The notes: a model not told the origin generated them from the sequence alone. Positions 36,101 through 45,616 are shown, numbered from the stretch's first letter. The stretch is 64,000 nucleotides of DNA from Kordia sp964351775 (GCA_964351775.1 CAYGPQ010000003.1:16859-80858), one strand, 5' to 3'. Numbers and translations are program-made.

Positions 36101-36829
36101 TTAAACTTTTTTCATTCTCCATTTAAACGATACTATTGCTAATATAAACAGTACAAAAGTATATATCAAAACCATATAAAAATTACCAGAAATGTCACTA
36201 AAACTAGTGCCCGACAGTAAGCCTTTTGAAGCATCAACTGCATGCGCAAAAGGGAGCGCGTAACCAATGGTTTCGAAAATTCCACCGACCACTTTTAAGT
36301 TCATCCATGCGCCACTAAATAGACTAATTGTGGTGATGAATAAAGCGCCAACTCCTGATACCTGATTTACGGTAAATAATGACCCAAAAATAATTCCTGA
36401 GCTAATACAGGTCAACGCTAGGAATAAAAACAGAAGTAAGGACATCAACATATTACTATAGGTAGCGCCTAACATGGTTCCTACAAGCATACATATCAAG
36501 GTTTGAAAAAATGCCAACGGTATAAATGGAAGTATGTAAGATAGTATATAATCCGATGGTTTTAGTGGTGTTGTAAACAATCGCGCCAAAAAAGCACTTT
36601 GGGTATCTTTTGCAAGTAAGGTGGCGGAAAACAGTGTTAAAAATCCAAAACCAATGATGATTACCGCTGGTGTCATCGATTGTGGATGAAACATGGCTAC
36701 TTGTATGTTTTTGTGAATGGAAGAAAAAAGCACCAATAGTAAAATTGGCATTCCTAAACCCAATACAATAGAAATGGGATCACGATAAATTTCTTTTAAA
36801 TTTCGACTGTATAAACTATAAAATTTCAT
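36101..36829 (-). CDS. ABC-2 type transporter permease
   Basis: 242 residues, six membrane helices (SIVLGLGMPILLLVLFSSI to FYMVLIYTFVLFILAIVSFKW), ending in KMRMKKV-like basic tail. It pairs with the ATPase gene seven bases upstream to make a DrrAB-like exporter for hydrophobic compounds or drugs. Last gene of the run that begins with the DinB gene at 41110. Confidence 0.9.
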   Translation of the reverse strand: MKFYSLYSRNLKEIYRDPISIVLGLGMPILLLVLFSSIHKNIQVAMFHPQSMTPAVIIIGFGFLTLFSATLLAKDTQSAFLARLFTTPLKPSDYILSYILPFIPLAFFQTLICMLVGTMLGATYSNMLMSLLLFLFLALTCISSGIIFGSLFTVNQVSGVGALFITTISLFSGAWMNLKVVGGIFETIGYALPFAHAVDASKGLLSGTSFSDISGNFYMVLIYTFVLFILAIVSFKWRMKKV

Positions 36830-36836
36830 TTCGTTT

Positions 36837-37766
36837 TTATTTTTCTGTGATGTGAAGGAACACTTCTTCCAATGAAGGTTCTTTGAGTTGTATTCCTTGT
36901 ATTTTTACATTTTTTAATCGCATTACCTCTATGACAGTATACACATCCAACTCTTTAAGGTTTATTTCTATTCCGTTTTGTATGTGATGCGCTTCAAATC
37001 CTTTTTTGTGTAAAATTTCAATAATGTCGTCAGTGATATGTTTGCCCGTAATTTTAAGGGTTTGCGTCGTATTGTATTTCTTTTTTAAATCCGCCGAAGT
37101 TCCCATTTCAATGATTTGACCTTGATCCATAATGGCAATTTGATCCGCTAACGCATCTGCTTCTTCTAAATAGTGAGTGGTTAGTAAAATGGTTTTTTCT
37201 TTTTTTAATTTTTCTATGTAATTCCAAACAGATTTTCTGGAATGCGGATCAAGTCCCAAGGTAGGTTCGTCAAGAAATAATATTTTTGGGTCTGACATTA
37301 AGGCCATTGCAATACTTAATCGACGTTGCAAACCGCCTGAGAGTTTTCTTGATTGATCTTTTCGGTCTTCAAGCTCCATTAATTCCATTAACTTTTTAGC
37401 GCGACTTTTTGATTCCTCTTTTTTTAATCCAAATACGCCACCCATTAATAGAAGGTTTTCCCAGGTAGTTAAATGTCCTGCAATGGCTGTTTCTTGTGGT
37501 GAAACACCAATAATATAACTTATTTCTTGTGAATTTAGTACCGTGTCAAAATCCATGATAGAAGCACTTCCCGATGTAGGTTTATACAAACCACATAACA
37601 TTTTTATAGTGGTAGTCTTTCCTGCTCCGTTTGTACCCAAAAGTGAAAATATTTGCCCTTTTTTGATTTCAACATTCAAATTATTCACCGCAATTCTACT
37701 CCCAAACTTTTTGGTAAGATTATTCGTTTTGATTATAATTTTACTGTCTTCCATATTTTTATTCAT
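36837..37766 (-). CDS. ABC transporter ATP-binding protein (DrrA-like)
   Basis: 309 residues. Walker A GTNGAGKTTT near 46, Q-loop SPQET, signature LSGGLQRRLS, Walker B ILFLDEPTLGLD, H-loop LLTTH. The 75-residue C-terminal extension (KKYNTTQTLKITGKHITDDI ... LEEVFLHITEK) is that of DrrA/NatA exporters. The start at 37766 overlaps the stop of the esterase gene by eight bases (ATGAATAA); a second ATG at 37754 is possible. Confidence 0.93.
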   Translation of the reverse strand: MNKNMEDSKIIIKTNNLTKKFGSRIAVNNLNVEIKKGQIFSLLGTNGAGKTTTIKMLCGLYKPTSGSASIMDFDTVLNSQEISYIIGVSPQETAIAGHLTTWENLLLMGGVFGLKKEESKSRAKKLMELMELEDRKDQSRKLSGGLQRRLSIAMALMSDPKILFLDEPTLGLDPHSRKSVWNYIEKLKKEKTILLTTHYLEEADALADQIAIMDQGQIIEMGTSADLKKKYNTTQTLKITGKHITDDIIEILHKKGFEAHHIQNGIEINLKELDVYTVIEVMRLKNVKIQGIQLKEPSLEEVFLHITEK

Positions 37767-38898
37767 AGTTGGTCTTCAAGTTAATTAACTTTGGAGAGTT
37801 AGGATAATATTTAATCGCTAGTTTTAATACTTCTTTTAATTCTTTTTTTCGCTCTTGTCTTTCAAGTCTTCGAATTGTTCCTGATAAGGTTTGTGCTGCA
37901 TAAAACGAATCTTCAAGCGGTATAATTTCAAATCCATATTGGTCAGAAAGCGTATCATAGAATAGTTTTATCTCCCTTGCAGGATTTTCGGAATTCCAAA
38001 AATCTCTATACGAAACATTCCATATTGTAGAAGGATACACCGTTTCGAGTCCTCGTTCAATTCCTGAAATGGACATACCATAATGATTTTCATCTTCAAG
38101 TATTTCAACTTTATAATTAATTTTCGGGTTTGCAATTGAATCCAATTTTTGATTCAATTCCATAAATGCTTTTAATTCTTCTGGCGGTCTTCGCTTTAAA
38201 TCATCACTAGCTTTACCAATATAGATGGCAGCTTTAGGGTGAAGGCTGTCTTGAACAGAAGTGAGTAGTTTTTGAGCTATAGTTTCACCAGATATGGTAT
38301 GCAATGATAGTTCAGCAGCAAGAACGATATAACCGTAAAATAAATCTGGTTCGTTCCAAAATGCCTCAAGTACAGGTGCAAAGGTTGGAGACATTCCAAT
38401 AATTGTTTTGCTAGAATTGACTCTATATTTTTTTTGCAGAAAAGGAAAGAGTTCATTTCTAAAAAACGTTAGATAATCCTTTGAATTACTTTGACCTTCT
38501 CCGAAAAATTTTTGTCCTTTGTCATTACTCAACTGAAATGCCATATCATAGCGTTTGTTCGTATTATTGGGAATTCCTATGATAATACTTTCTGGCATTT
38601 CATTTCTAGAAGCTTTTATTTTTACTATGGAGTTTGTAATTTCAAATAAATATTCAGCATCCATAACAAGTATCACTGGATAGCTATGAATGTTTCGATC
38701 GTAATTTACTGGCAGAGAGATAAATATATCTCTATTTTCATTTAATACTTTTGAAAATAGACTAAAGCTTTCTCCAATGACAATTTTGTCCGTAACGGTT
38801 GGCGTTTTATCTGTCGAATTCTGTTGACAAGAGCAAAAAATGAAGATGATTAATAGGTTGAAAATTCTTTTCACATAAAATGTTTTGCAATCATTCAT
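37759..38898 (-). CDS. esterase-fold lipoprotein
   Basis: 379 residues from ATG 38898, where a lipoprotein signal begins (MNDCKTFYVKRIFNLLIIFIFCSC, lipid Cys 24). PF00756-like hydrolase: RDIFISLPVNYDRNIHSYPVILVMDAEY, IIIGIPNN, nucleophile Ser170 in IIGMSPTFAPVLEAF. C-terminal part (270-379) is helical. Paralogue of the protein at 16544, but with the serine kept. Start overlaps the metallo-beta-lactamase stop by eight bases, and its stop overlaps the ATPase start, so the three are translationally coupled. Confidence 0.85.
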   Translation of the reverse strand: MNDCKTFYVKRIFNLLIIFIFCSCQQNSTDKTPTVTDKIVIGESFSLFSKVLNENRDIFISLPVNYDRNIHSYPVILVMDAEYLFEITNSIVKIKASRNEMPESIIIGIPNNTNKRYDMAFQLSNDKGQKFFGEGQSNSKDYLTFFRNELFPFLQKKYRVNSSKTIIGMSPTFAPVLEAFWNEPDLFYGYIVLAAELSLHTISGETIAQKLLTSVQDSLHPKAAIYIGKASDDLKRRPPEELKAFMELNQKLDSIANPKINYKVEILEDENHYGMSISGIERGLETVYPSTIWNVSYRDFWNSENPAREIKLFYDTLSDQYGFEIIPLEDSFYAAQTLSGTIRRLERQERKKELKEVLKLAIKYYPNSPKLINLKTNYE

Positions 38899-39628
38899 TA
38901 AATAATTCAATGGTATAATCCAACAATTCCACGCCGCCATTATTGCCATGCCCAGGAATGATCATTTTTAAATCTGGAATTTCTGCTTTCAATTTCGTCA
39001 CTGTATTCGACCATGCAGCTGTATTTGCATCTCCCAAATACCCTTTACTTGCGTTTACCGATTTAATTAGGCAACCGCCAAATAGTGCCTTTTTATTCGG
39101 AATATAGCCCACAATATTGTCTGAGGTATGTCCTTCGCCAAAGAATTTAGCCATGACAGTTTCCGTACCAATTGTAAATTTCATTTCATTTTTAAAACTA
39201 AATTCGGGAAGCACCTCAACATTATTTTCTCTTGCCAAGTCAATGGTTTTATGAGTTGCAAATGATTGGATTCCGTTAGTATGAAACTCTTGCAATCCGC
39301 CTAAACAGTCCGAATGGAAGTGAGTCGCTACAATTGCTTTGATATTTTTGTGTTGTTCCTTTTGAATCCAATTTATCAGTTCTTTTGAGGTTGCATTATC
39401 CGTTGGTGTATCAAAAATAATTGCTTCATCAGCATTGAAATATATCATTCCATTACAAGCTACGTTTCCAAAATCAGTCGTTTTTAGATATGAAATATGT
39501 ATGAAAACATCTTTCGCTACTTCTGTAATTTTTAATGTTTCCGATTCGTAACTAACCAATGTTTTTTCTTCGTAGTTGCAACTATAAAATATAATTGAAA
39601 TCGCGCATAAAAAAATGAGTTGCTTCAT
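38891..39628 (-). CDS. subclass B1 metallo-beta-lactamase, lipoprotein
   Basis: 245 residues with lipid Cys 17 (IFLCAISIIFYSC). Zinc ligands are complete for subclass B1: His103, His105 and Asp107 in THFHSD, His167 in GEGHTSDN, Cys186 in FGGCLIKS, His227 in PGHGNN. B1 enzymes open penicillins, cephalosporins and carbapenems. Chromosomal B1 enzymes are known in Flavobacteriia, so this is probably intrinsic, not acquired; no transposase or resistance gene is next to it. Lipoprotein anchoring is seen in some B1 enzymes. Sits in a coupled operon with two hydrolases and an ABC exporter. Confidence 0.9.
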   Translation of the reverse strand: MKQLIFLCAISIIFYSCNYEEKTLVSYESETLKITEVAKDVFIHISYLKTTDFGNVACNGMIYFNADEAIIFDTPTDNATSKELINWIQKEQHKNIKAIVATHFHSDCLGGLQEFHTNGIQSFATHKTIDLARENNVEVLPEFSFKNEMKFTIGTETVMAKFFGEGHTSDNIVGYIPNKKALFGGCLIKSVNASKGYLGDANTAAWSNTVTKLKAEIPDLKMIIPGHGNNGGVELLDYTIELFNE

Positions 39629-39639
39629 AATTCTACATA

Positions 39640-40500
39640 TTAAGAAAGATTCATTATTGTATTTTCAATCACTTCGTTTTGTTCTTTGCTTTGAACATGT
39701 TTTGAGTTTTCAAGTAGTTGGGTCTTTTTTAATGAAGGAAATATTTTTGATGCCCTTTTTATCATTTTTTCTCCTGGAAAAAGAATGTCTTTTCGACCAG
39801 CGAATATCGTGATAGGTGTTTTTATCAAATTGGCTTTCGCTGTTTTTATAGTAGGTACAGGTGTAAAATCCATATTGAAATGTAAAAAAACTTTTGAAAG
39901 GTAGCTAATCGCAAATTCATCACGATCTGTAAAAAGTTCGGCTAAAAACCGCTCAACATATTTCATTTTTTTGGTTGTCATATATCTTTTCATCGGAATG
40001 AATATTTTGAACAAAGCTTTGATTGGATTTCCATTTACAATGTACGCAGGCGCAGACAAAAAAACTTCTTTGATATTGTTTTCCTCATATTCAAGCGTTT
40101 TTAGTATGACCAATCCGCCAAATGAAAAACCTGCCATTGTTACATTTTCAAGATTCAGTGTCGTAATTATTTCATGCATCCATTTTCCATAAGAGTCATC
40201 TTTCATAGTTAACCTAGTTTCAGCACTTTTGTTAGGTTGAGCCAACACATCAACTGCATAAACGCTAAACGTTTTACTTAAATTAGGGTAGGTTTCAAGG
40301 GCGATTGGCGCACAACCATTAGAACCATGAATGATGATAATTGGTGGATTTGAAGGTTTTCCTGTTGTAATTATATTGGTTTCCCCAAAACTGGTGTTTA
40401 TTTTTAGGTATTCAAATTCAATATTGAGTGCTGCTAATTTTTTATCGTAAAGACTTAGAATTTCATTCTTCCCTGCTGCTGTTTTGAAAAGTGATTTCAT
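39640..40500 (-). CDS. alpha/beta hydrolase
   Basis: 286 residues, no signal peptide. Oxyanion region IIIHGSNGCAP, nucleophile elbow MAGFSFGGLVIL (Ser about 144), acid in FAGRKDILFPGEK, histidine in ENSKHVQSKEQNEV. The full triad predicts an active serine hydrolase, perhaps an esterase or lactonase. Eleven bases upstream of the metallo-beta-lactamase gene. Confidence 0.9.
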   Translation of the reverse strand: MKSLFKTAAGKNEILSLYDKKLAALNIEFEYLKINTSFGETNIITTGKPSNPPIIIIHGSNGCAPIALETYPNLSKTFSVYAVDVLAQPNKSAETRLTMKDDSYGKWMHEIITTLNLENVTMAGFSFGGLVILKTLEYEENNIKEVFLSAPAYIVNGNPIKALFKIFIPMKRYMTTKKMKYVERFLAELFTDRDEFAISYLSKVFLHFNMDFTPVPTIKTAKANLIKTPITIFAGRKDILFPGEKMIKRASKIFPSLKKTQLLENSKHVQSKEQNEVIENTIMNLS

Positions 40501-40566
40501 AAGGTTTCTTTTTATATGCCTTGTTGTGGTTCGTAGTTTAATTTGGTTATTTTTTTTCTAAACCCG

Positions 40567-40647
40567 TCAAGTTGTTTTCTCTATTTTACATGAATGCGTG
40601 AAAACTAGTACTCCGATTAATAGCGCAAAAATTGAAATTTTATTCAT
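40567..40647 (-). CDS. 26-residue micro-lipoprotein or lipoprotein remnant
   Basis: ATG 40647 starts MNKISIFALLIGVLVFTHSC, a complete lipoprotein signal with its cysteine at residue 20, followed by only KIEKTT and a stop. The size and form recall entericidin- or lysis-protein-like peptides, but it may instead be the surviving start of a decayed lipoprotein gene. It lies 19 bases after the DinB stop and 66 bases before the hydrolase, in the same direction. Confidence 0.45.
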   Translation of the reverse strand: MNKISIFALLIGVLVFTHSCKIEKTT

Positions 40648-40666
40648 TACTGTATTTATTATATTT

Positions 40667-41110
40667 TTATTCCATAATTTGATTCAGATGATGTTCTAAA
40701 TGATCAACATAATCTTTCATTAAGAACCTTAAGTCCGAGATCGTATCTTTTTCTAATTCAATTTTATAATTCAATGTTTTTTCAGTTTGCAACTCCATTA
40801 GATTCTTGATTCGGTTATTAATAGATAACCAAAATTCAATAATTTCATTAGTTTTAGCATTTTGATAATCATTTGCGATCACTAATTCATTCTGTTGATA
40901 CTTCCGTATTTTATAAGGTTTGCTTTCAAATTGAATTTCGGTAAATCGTTGAAGATTATTAATTCCAGAGTCAATTAAATGTCCAAGAATTTCTTTTTTT
41001 GACCACTTTTCAGGAGATACTTTTCGGTTTATTTCCGATTCAGGAGATTTTAATAAATAGTGCAATCCATCTTTTAATAATTGCTCAAGTTTATTCGTTG
41101 TTTCTGACAT
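40667..41110 (-). CDS. DinB-family protein
   Basis: 147 residues. Helical bundle with histidines in KKEILGHLIDSGINNLQRF (near 44) and DYVDHLEHHLNQIME (near 135-143), the metal-binding pattern of the DinB/YfiT superfamily (DUF1569/DinB_2). Starts MSETTNKLEQLL. It begins the row leading to the metallo-beta-lactamase operon. Confidence 0.85.
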   Translation of the reverse strand: MSETTNKLEQLLKDGLHYLLKSPESEINRKVSPEKWSKKEILGHLIDSGINNLQRFTEIQFESKPYKIRKYQQNELVIANDYQNAKTNEIIEFWLSINNRIKNLMELQTEKTLNYKIELEKDTISDLRFLMKDYVDHLEHHLNQIME

Positions 41111-41227
41111 TTTTCAAATTTTAATTAACATCTGCATAAGCACAATTGTATCTATTTCTACAAACCTAATGGTTTTTTTGTTGTTTCAATTCCATGTGTA
41201 AAGTTGGGTATGGTTTTTCCTTGTCCA

Positions 41228-41857
41228 TTAGTGTTGATTTGCATCTATGTATCCTTTTGGAGGCAACAGACTAAACTTTTCATCAGCGATAGACTCTTTT
41301 ACTATTTCTACAACTTCAGCGACCATTTCAATTGTATCTTCAAGGGTTTCTTTAGTGACTTTTGTATATAAAATAAATCCTTTTATTTTACCTTTAAAAA
41401 GGTCGGACGTATTAGTATCGAAGGAACTATTAATTTCTTCTGTAGTGTATACTTCAAAACTTGTAGTATCATTTGACTTTACTATATATTGTTGACAGTC
41501 GTACCCTAGAATTTTTCTTGTTTTATCTCCTTTGATGACTTCAATTTTTTCTTTTTCCGCTTCATCCCAAATCATTTTTGCAGTATGATATATTTTACCA
41601 AAAGATGGATGATCAATAAGTGTTAGCAATTCTTTTGTTTTTTTATCACTAATTTGAATAGTTTTTCCACTAACATTATTATAAGATTCTGTTCTTTGTC
41701 TACTATCCTTGAAATAGGTAACTGTAATTGAAGTGTCTAGTTTTGAATTGTTATTATACGTTTTTAAAATAACATAGCCTTCATTTAACTTTTGTTGAGA
41801 AAAAGAATACGCTGTAGATGCGCATAAAATGATTGCTAAAATTATTTTTTTTGTCAT
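41228..41857 (-). CDS. exported protein, DUF4412/GLPGLI-like
   Basis: 209 residues from ATG 41857, whose signal peptide is MTKKIILAIILCASTAYSFSQ; a start at 41878 adds seven residues. Mature part: EGYVILKTYNNNSKLDTSITVTYFKDSRQR, then KTRKILGYDCQQYIVKSNDTTSFEVYTTEEI, the same strand-rich pattern as the GLPGLI/DUF4412 periplasmic proteins common in Bacteroidota. Role unknown. Single gene. Confidence 0.75.
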   Translation of the reverse strand: MTKKIILAIILCASTAYSFSQQKLNEGYVILKTYNNNSKLDTSITVTYFKDSRQRTESYNNVSGKTIQISDKKTKELLTLIDHPSFGKIYHTAKMIWDEAEKEKIEVIKGDKTRKILGYDCQQYIVKSNDTTSFEVYTTEEINSSFDTNTSDLFKGKIKGFILYTKVTKETLEDTIEMVAEVVEIVKESIADEKFSLLPPKGYIDANQH

Positions 41858-42245
41858 CAATAATTTGTGTTTTCGCATACTGTTGAATTTATAATAAGTA
41901 AAAGGTTTTTTGATCTTCTATCTTTTGATTTATTTTTTATAAAAAGTGATCGTGTTTTTTCGTTAGCGATTCCATCTTTATAAGAATCATAAGTTGCCTG
42001 ATTATCTCATATAGAACAGCATTAGCACAAGCCATAAAAACTCAGAGAATATTGGATATACAGTTAATACTTCTTTACGTTTTTTATGTTACATCAAATT
42101 TTAACCCGTTACAAGTCGCGCCGAATATATGTATAAAGCAATTATCTTACTTTCTTAAAAAGTTCAAATAATTGTTTTTAAAGTTCAGATTTTGTTCTTC
42201 TAGAGCTACTAAAAATAGCTTTTTGTTGATACAGAATTTCAGTAA
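41858..42245. other. intergenic region
   Basis: 388 AT-rich bases upstream of the minus-strand exported protein gene and downstream of the alcohol dehydrogenase. I see no gene, repeat or hairpin here. Confidence 0.5.
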
Positions 42246-43226
42246 TTACGCATCCTGATGTATACGTAAGACAACATTCCCTTTTTTGTGTCCAGTTTCA
42301 ACATATTTATGTGCCTCAATAATGTTTGCTAATGGATAGTTTTTATCTATTACAGGTTGTATGTCTCCAGCTTCAACTAATTCTTTTACGATGATAAGAT
42401 CATTTTTAATTTTCATCTTAGACCTTGTATAAGTAGTTGTTAGCATAGCTTTCTTAGAACTAAAAATTGAAGTCCAAAACATGTGAAAAATAGTAGACAA
42501 TCCCGCAGCATCAAGATATATTCCATGCAGTTCTAATGAATTTTTACAAGCTAAGAATGATCGTTTCCCCAAAGTATCAAAAATGATGTCATAGGTTTGA
42601 CCATTTTGGGTGAAATCTTCCTTTGTGTAATCAATGACATGATCGGCTCCTAGAGATTTCACAAGTTCCATATTCCCCGTACTACAGACACCCGTAACTT
42701 CTGCACCAAAATATTTCGCAACTTGTATGGAAGCAGTCCCTACCGACCCCGAAGCGCCATAAATGAGAACTTTTTGACCTTGTTGAATTTTACCCTTTCT
42801 TTGAAGAAAATTTAATGCCGTAAGCCCGCCTTCCACAACTGATACAGATTCCTCAAAAGTCAGATTGTTTGGCTTTTTAATGATGGAAGCATCCTCCAAT
42901 AGACATATATACTCCGCGTTGGCTCCTAGGGACATCCCCGCAAGTCCAAAAATCTGATCTCCTTCACAAAACGAGGTCACATCTTTACCTATTTTCACAA
43001 TTTCACCCGCTAATTCCATCCCTGGAATACGATTCTTAGGTGTATTCAACCCAGAGAATAGTCGTGTAAACAATGGTTTTCCCGTTCTACTTATTAAACC
43101 CGCAGTTGTTACTGTGGCTGCATGGATTTTTATAAGTACTTCATTGTCTTTCGGAATTGGTTTTTCAATTTCTTGTAGTTCAAGAACTTCGGGCGGTCCA
43201 TATTTGGTGCAAATAACTGCTTTCAT
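42246..43226 (-). CDS. NAD(P)-dependent alcohol dehydrogenase / quinone oxidoreductase-like (MDR)
   Basis: 326 residues, zinc-independent medium-chain reductase. Start MKAVICTKYGPPEVLELQEI; Rossmann motif LIYGASGSVGTASIQVAKYFGAEVTGV; IPGMELAGEI; C-terminal HKYVETGHKKGNVVLRI. The zinc cysteines and histidine of true alcohol dehydrogenases are absent. Reduces quinones or enones with NADPH. It is related to the gene at 62224, and both lie near related AraC genes. Confidence 0.9.
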   Translation of the reverse strand: MKAVICTKYGPPEVLELQEIEKPIPKDNEVLIKIHAATVTTAGLISRTGKPLFTRLFSGLNTPKNRIPGMELAGEIVKIGKDVTSFCEGDQIFGLAGMSLGANAEYICLLEDASIIKKPNNLTFEESVSVVEGGLTALNFLQRKGKIQQGQKVLIYGASGSVGTASIQVAKYFGAEVTGVCSTGNMELVKSLGADHVIDYTKEDFTQNGQTYDIIFDTLGKRSFLACKNSLELHGIYLDAAGLSTIFHMFWTSIFSSKKAMLTTTYTRSKMKIKNDLIIVKELVEAGDIQPVIDKNYPLANIIEAHKYVETGHKKGNVVLRIHQDA

Positions 43227-43285
43227 ATTGTATTGTTTTGAATTAATCCTCTCATTTAGGCAATGAACAGTGATTGTACTTTGTT

Positions 43286-43987
43286 TTACTTAGAAGTCAT
43301 TTCTCTAATGTTTTCCAATCCTTGCCTTAAAAATTTTACAACCATCGGTCTTATGATCCATTGAGGCATACTTTTTGGGTCAAATTGTACCGTATTTATT
43401 GCTTTGGTATGATTGTTCGATATTTCCGAGAAATACCAAGATCCTCGAAAAGATTGCACTCTGGAAAGTTTCCGAGATGGCGCAGGAACTGAATCTTCCT
43501 CCCATGCTTCTCTCCATGTCACTTCTTCAATCGTGTTTTCGGGATCTTGAAAGAAATCGTACCGAATGCTCATTTCCGTATTTTTAAATGGAAAAGGTTC
43601 CTTATGAATGACATAGGTTAAAAGACTTTCTTTAGACTCGTCTACGATTTTATAAGTAGGATACTTTTTCTTTTTTGAACCATTTGCTAGATTGTAAATA
43701 TCCTGCCTAAATGATGAAATACAGGCTTTTGGAGATGATGGTATGTCTCCTTCAATTTTATATTCGAAGAAATTTGTACCGCCTATTTTTCGCGAAGAAA
43801 TTGTCCAACTGGCTTCGGCGTTTTTGCTTACTTTGACAATTTTCCATTCTTGATTTTCCCCTTTTGAGGAAATGATATTTTGAGATGAATTGCAGCTCAT
43901 AGTTGTATATAATATTAGACATAAAACACAAAAATGAAGTGTTTTTTTGAAGTGTTTTTTTAAGTTTATAATGTTAAATGAATTCAT
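43286..43987 (-). CDS. START-domain-like lipoprotein
   Basis: 233 residues, lipid Cys about 32 (FCVLCLILYTTMSC). The mature part contains START-like features: FEYKIEGDIPSSPKACISSFRQDIYN, SLLTYVIHKEPFPFKNTEMSIRYDF and the tail PQWIIRPMVVKFLRQGLENIREM. Predicted lipid or hydrophobic ligand binding. 59 bases upstream of the oxidoreductase gene in the same direction. Confidence 0.8.
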   Translation of the reverse strand: MNSFNIINLKKHFKKTLHFCVLCLILYTTMSCNSSQNIISSKGENQEWKIVKVSKNAEASWTISSRKIGGTNFFEYKIEGDIPSSPKACISSFRQDIYNLANGSKKKKYPTYKIVDESKESLLTYVIHKEPFPFKNTEMSIRYDFFQDPENTIEEVTWREAWEEDSVPAPSRKLSRVQSFRGSWYFSEISNNHTKAINTVQFDPKSMPQWIIRPMVVKFLRQGLENIREMTSK

Positions 43988-44025
43988 ATGGAGTGCCTGA
44001 ATAAGTTAGTAGTGGTTGAAAAATC

Positions 44026-44664
44026 TTATTCTTTAGTGCTAACCAAGCGAAAATCGTCAATAACAGCATTTGATACACCATAATAAAAGTTATCATCACT
44101 ACCCGATTTTAGGATGAGTTGAATCATCAAATATTTTTGTGCTTTCATAGTAGCTTCCGGTAAATTCATTTGAAACGATTCAAATTGCGCCAAAGGCTTC
44201 CATATCTTCATTACTGCTGCATTCTCCGCAACCTGTCCTTTGTGCAAATTTGCTAGTACTAACACATCTTTTGTTGTTGAATAGTAGGCAGCAATGATTA
44301 AGGTATCTTGGGTTTGCTCAATATCAGATCCAGAAAATTTAATTCGACCTTGTAAGGTTTTTAGATGTTTATTAGTATCATCGACTTCAATAATTGTAAA
44401 ACCAGTATTTATAGCTGTGCTATTGGTTCTGAAAAGCGCCAAACCTTGTTTATTGGCATCTGGAAGCTTGTATGGATACAAAAACCCTACGCCGCCATGT
44501 TTTCGTATTTCTATATTCCTAGTGGATTCAATCCACACAGAATCGTTTAACACAATAGCTTGTTCCGATTTTATTTTCTTTTGTGCATGTTGTGAAAACC
44601 CTATGTTAACTGAGAGTGAAATCGCGAAAAGCAACCGTATAAACCATTTATTTTTTTGCTTCAT
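44026..44664 (-). CDS. exported protein of unknown function
   Basis: 212 residues, signal peptide about 1-25 (FIRLLFAISLSVNIGFS). The mature part is beta-strand-rich with RNIEIRKHGGVGFLYPYKLPDANK, DTLIIAAYYSTTKDVLVLANL and DDNFYYGVSNAVIDDFRLV, a jelly-roll-like layout, but I do not recognise the family. 38 bases from the START-like gene. Confidence 0.7.
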   Translation of the reverse strand: MKQKNKWFIRLLFAISLSVNIGFSQHAQKKIKSEQAIVLNDSVWIESTRNIEIRKHGGVGFLYPYKLPDANKQGLALFRTNSTAINTGFTIIEVDDTNKHLKTLQGRIKFSGSDIEQTQDTLIIAAYYSTTKDVLVLANLHKGQVAENAAVMKIWKPLAQFESFQMNLPEATMKAQKYLMIQLILKSGSDDNFYYGVSNAVIDDFRLVSTKE

Positions 44665-44764
44665 GTATTGTATTTAGGATTGATTTTTTTATGATGTGAT
44701 TGCTTTTATTTTACAGGTTAAAAGTCAAGAAAGTTTTAAAATTGTAGTTTTCATATACGTTCAA

Positions 44765-45616
44765 TTATTTGCCTGCAAAGTCCAACCGATATTTGGAAGG
44801 CGTTGTATTGTATTTGGCTTTAAACACCCTAGTTAAGTTAGCCGGAGTCGCAAAACCGCAGTCGTAGCCAATGGAACTAATGCTATCATCAGATATTTTT
44901 AAGAGACTGGCAACTTTTTCAATTCTTCTTCCTATGATATATTGATACGGTGTTGTTTTATAAATTTTAGTGAATTCTCTTTTGAAGGTCGATACGCTCG
45001 TGTTTGTTAAGTTTGCCAAATCTTCTATGGAAGCAGGCGTAAAAAGATAGGATTCCACAGTTTCCTTGAAGTCGAACGTACGTTCCGAAAAAAGACTTCG
45101 TATGATTTGAGTGATCTGAGGAAGGTTTTCTGTTTGCATTAATAAAAGAATGATTTCCTTTAGTTTTAAAACCAACATATCTTCTGTGACAGCTTTCCTG
45201 TTTTCAAATAACCGCTGTATGCCTTCAATGTAATGTTGAATTAAATTTGAAGCAGCCATTTGCACAATATATTTTGAAACGGGTGTAGCTATTTCTTCCC
45301 AATATGGGGGTTTTGTATTTTTATAAATCTCCTTTAGAATTTCTGGATGAAAATGAATAATAATAGCGTTTATATGCCCTGATTCTTGTTCCATTAAAAC
45401 TTTCCCTAGCGAAAATCCGCATAAAGAAAGTAGCACTTGTTCAGCACTTACCGAAACATTGTGTTGCTTTGATAACATTTGGTCATCATCATGAACGAAA
45501 TAGGTAAAACAAGCTTCGGAAAAAATCGGAAGTCCATCTTGTATAGGCGTATTCATAGCTACCCACGTAAATAGCGGTAAACCATACAAGTCTATTGTTT
45601 TGTGATCGTTAGTCAT
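44765..45616 (-). CDS. AraC-family regulator (ADH-linked type)
   Basis: 283 residues from ATG 45616 (MTNDHKTIDLYG), which aligns with the paralogue at 61046; a start at 45643 adds nine residues. N-terminal ligand domain of the AraC_N-like type, then double HTH at about 190-280 (ASIEDLANLTNTSVSTFKREFTKIYKTTPYQYI, SISSIGYDCGFATPANLTRVFKAKYNTTPSKYR). Likely controls the downstream block ending with the oxidoreductase at 42246. Confidence 0.9.
   Translation of the reverse strand: MTNDHKTIDLYGLPLFTWVAMNTPIQDGLPIFSEACFTYFVHDDDQMLSKQHNVSVSAEQVLLSLCGFSLGKVLMEQESGHINAIIIHFHPEILKEIYKNTKPPYWEEIATPVSKYIVQMAASNLIQHYIEGIQRLFENRKAVTEDMLVLKLKEIILLLMQTENLPQITQIIRSLFSERTFDFKETVESYLFTPASIEDLANLTNTSVSTFKREFTKIYKTTPYQYIIGRRIEKVASLLKISDDSISSIGYDCGFATPANLTRVFKAKYNTTPSKYRLDFAGK

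Noticed and set aside
38891..39628. Acquired resistance gene on a mobile element
   Set aside because: No transposase, integrase, inverted repeats or other resistance genes flank it, and composition fits the region, so it looks intrinsic.
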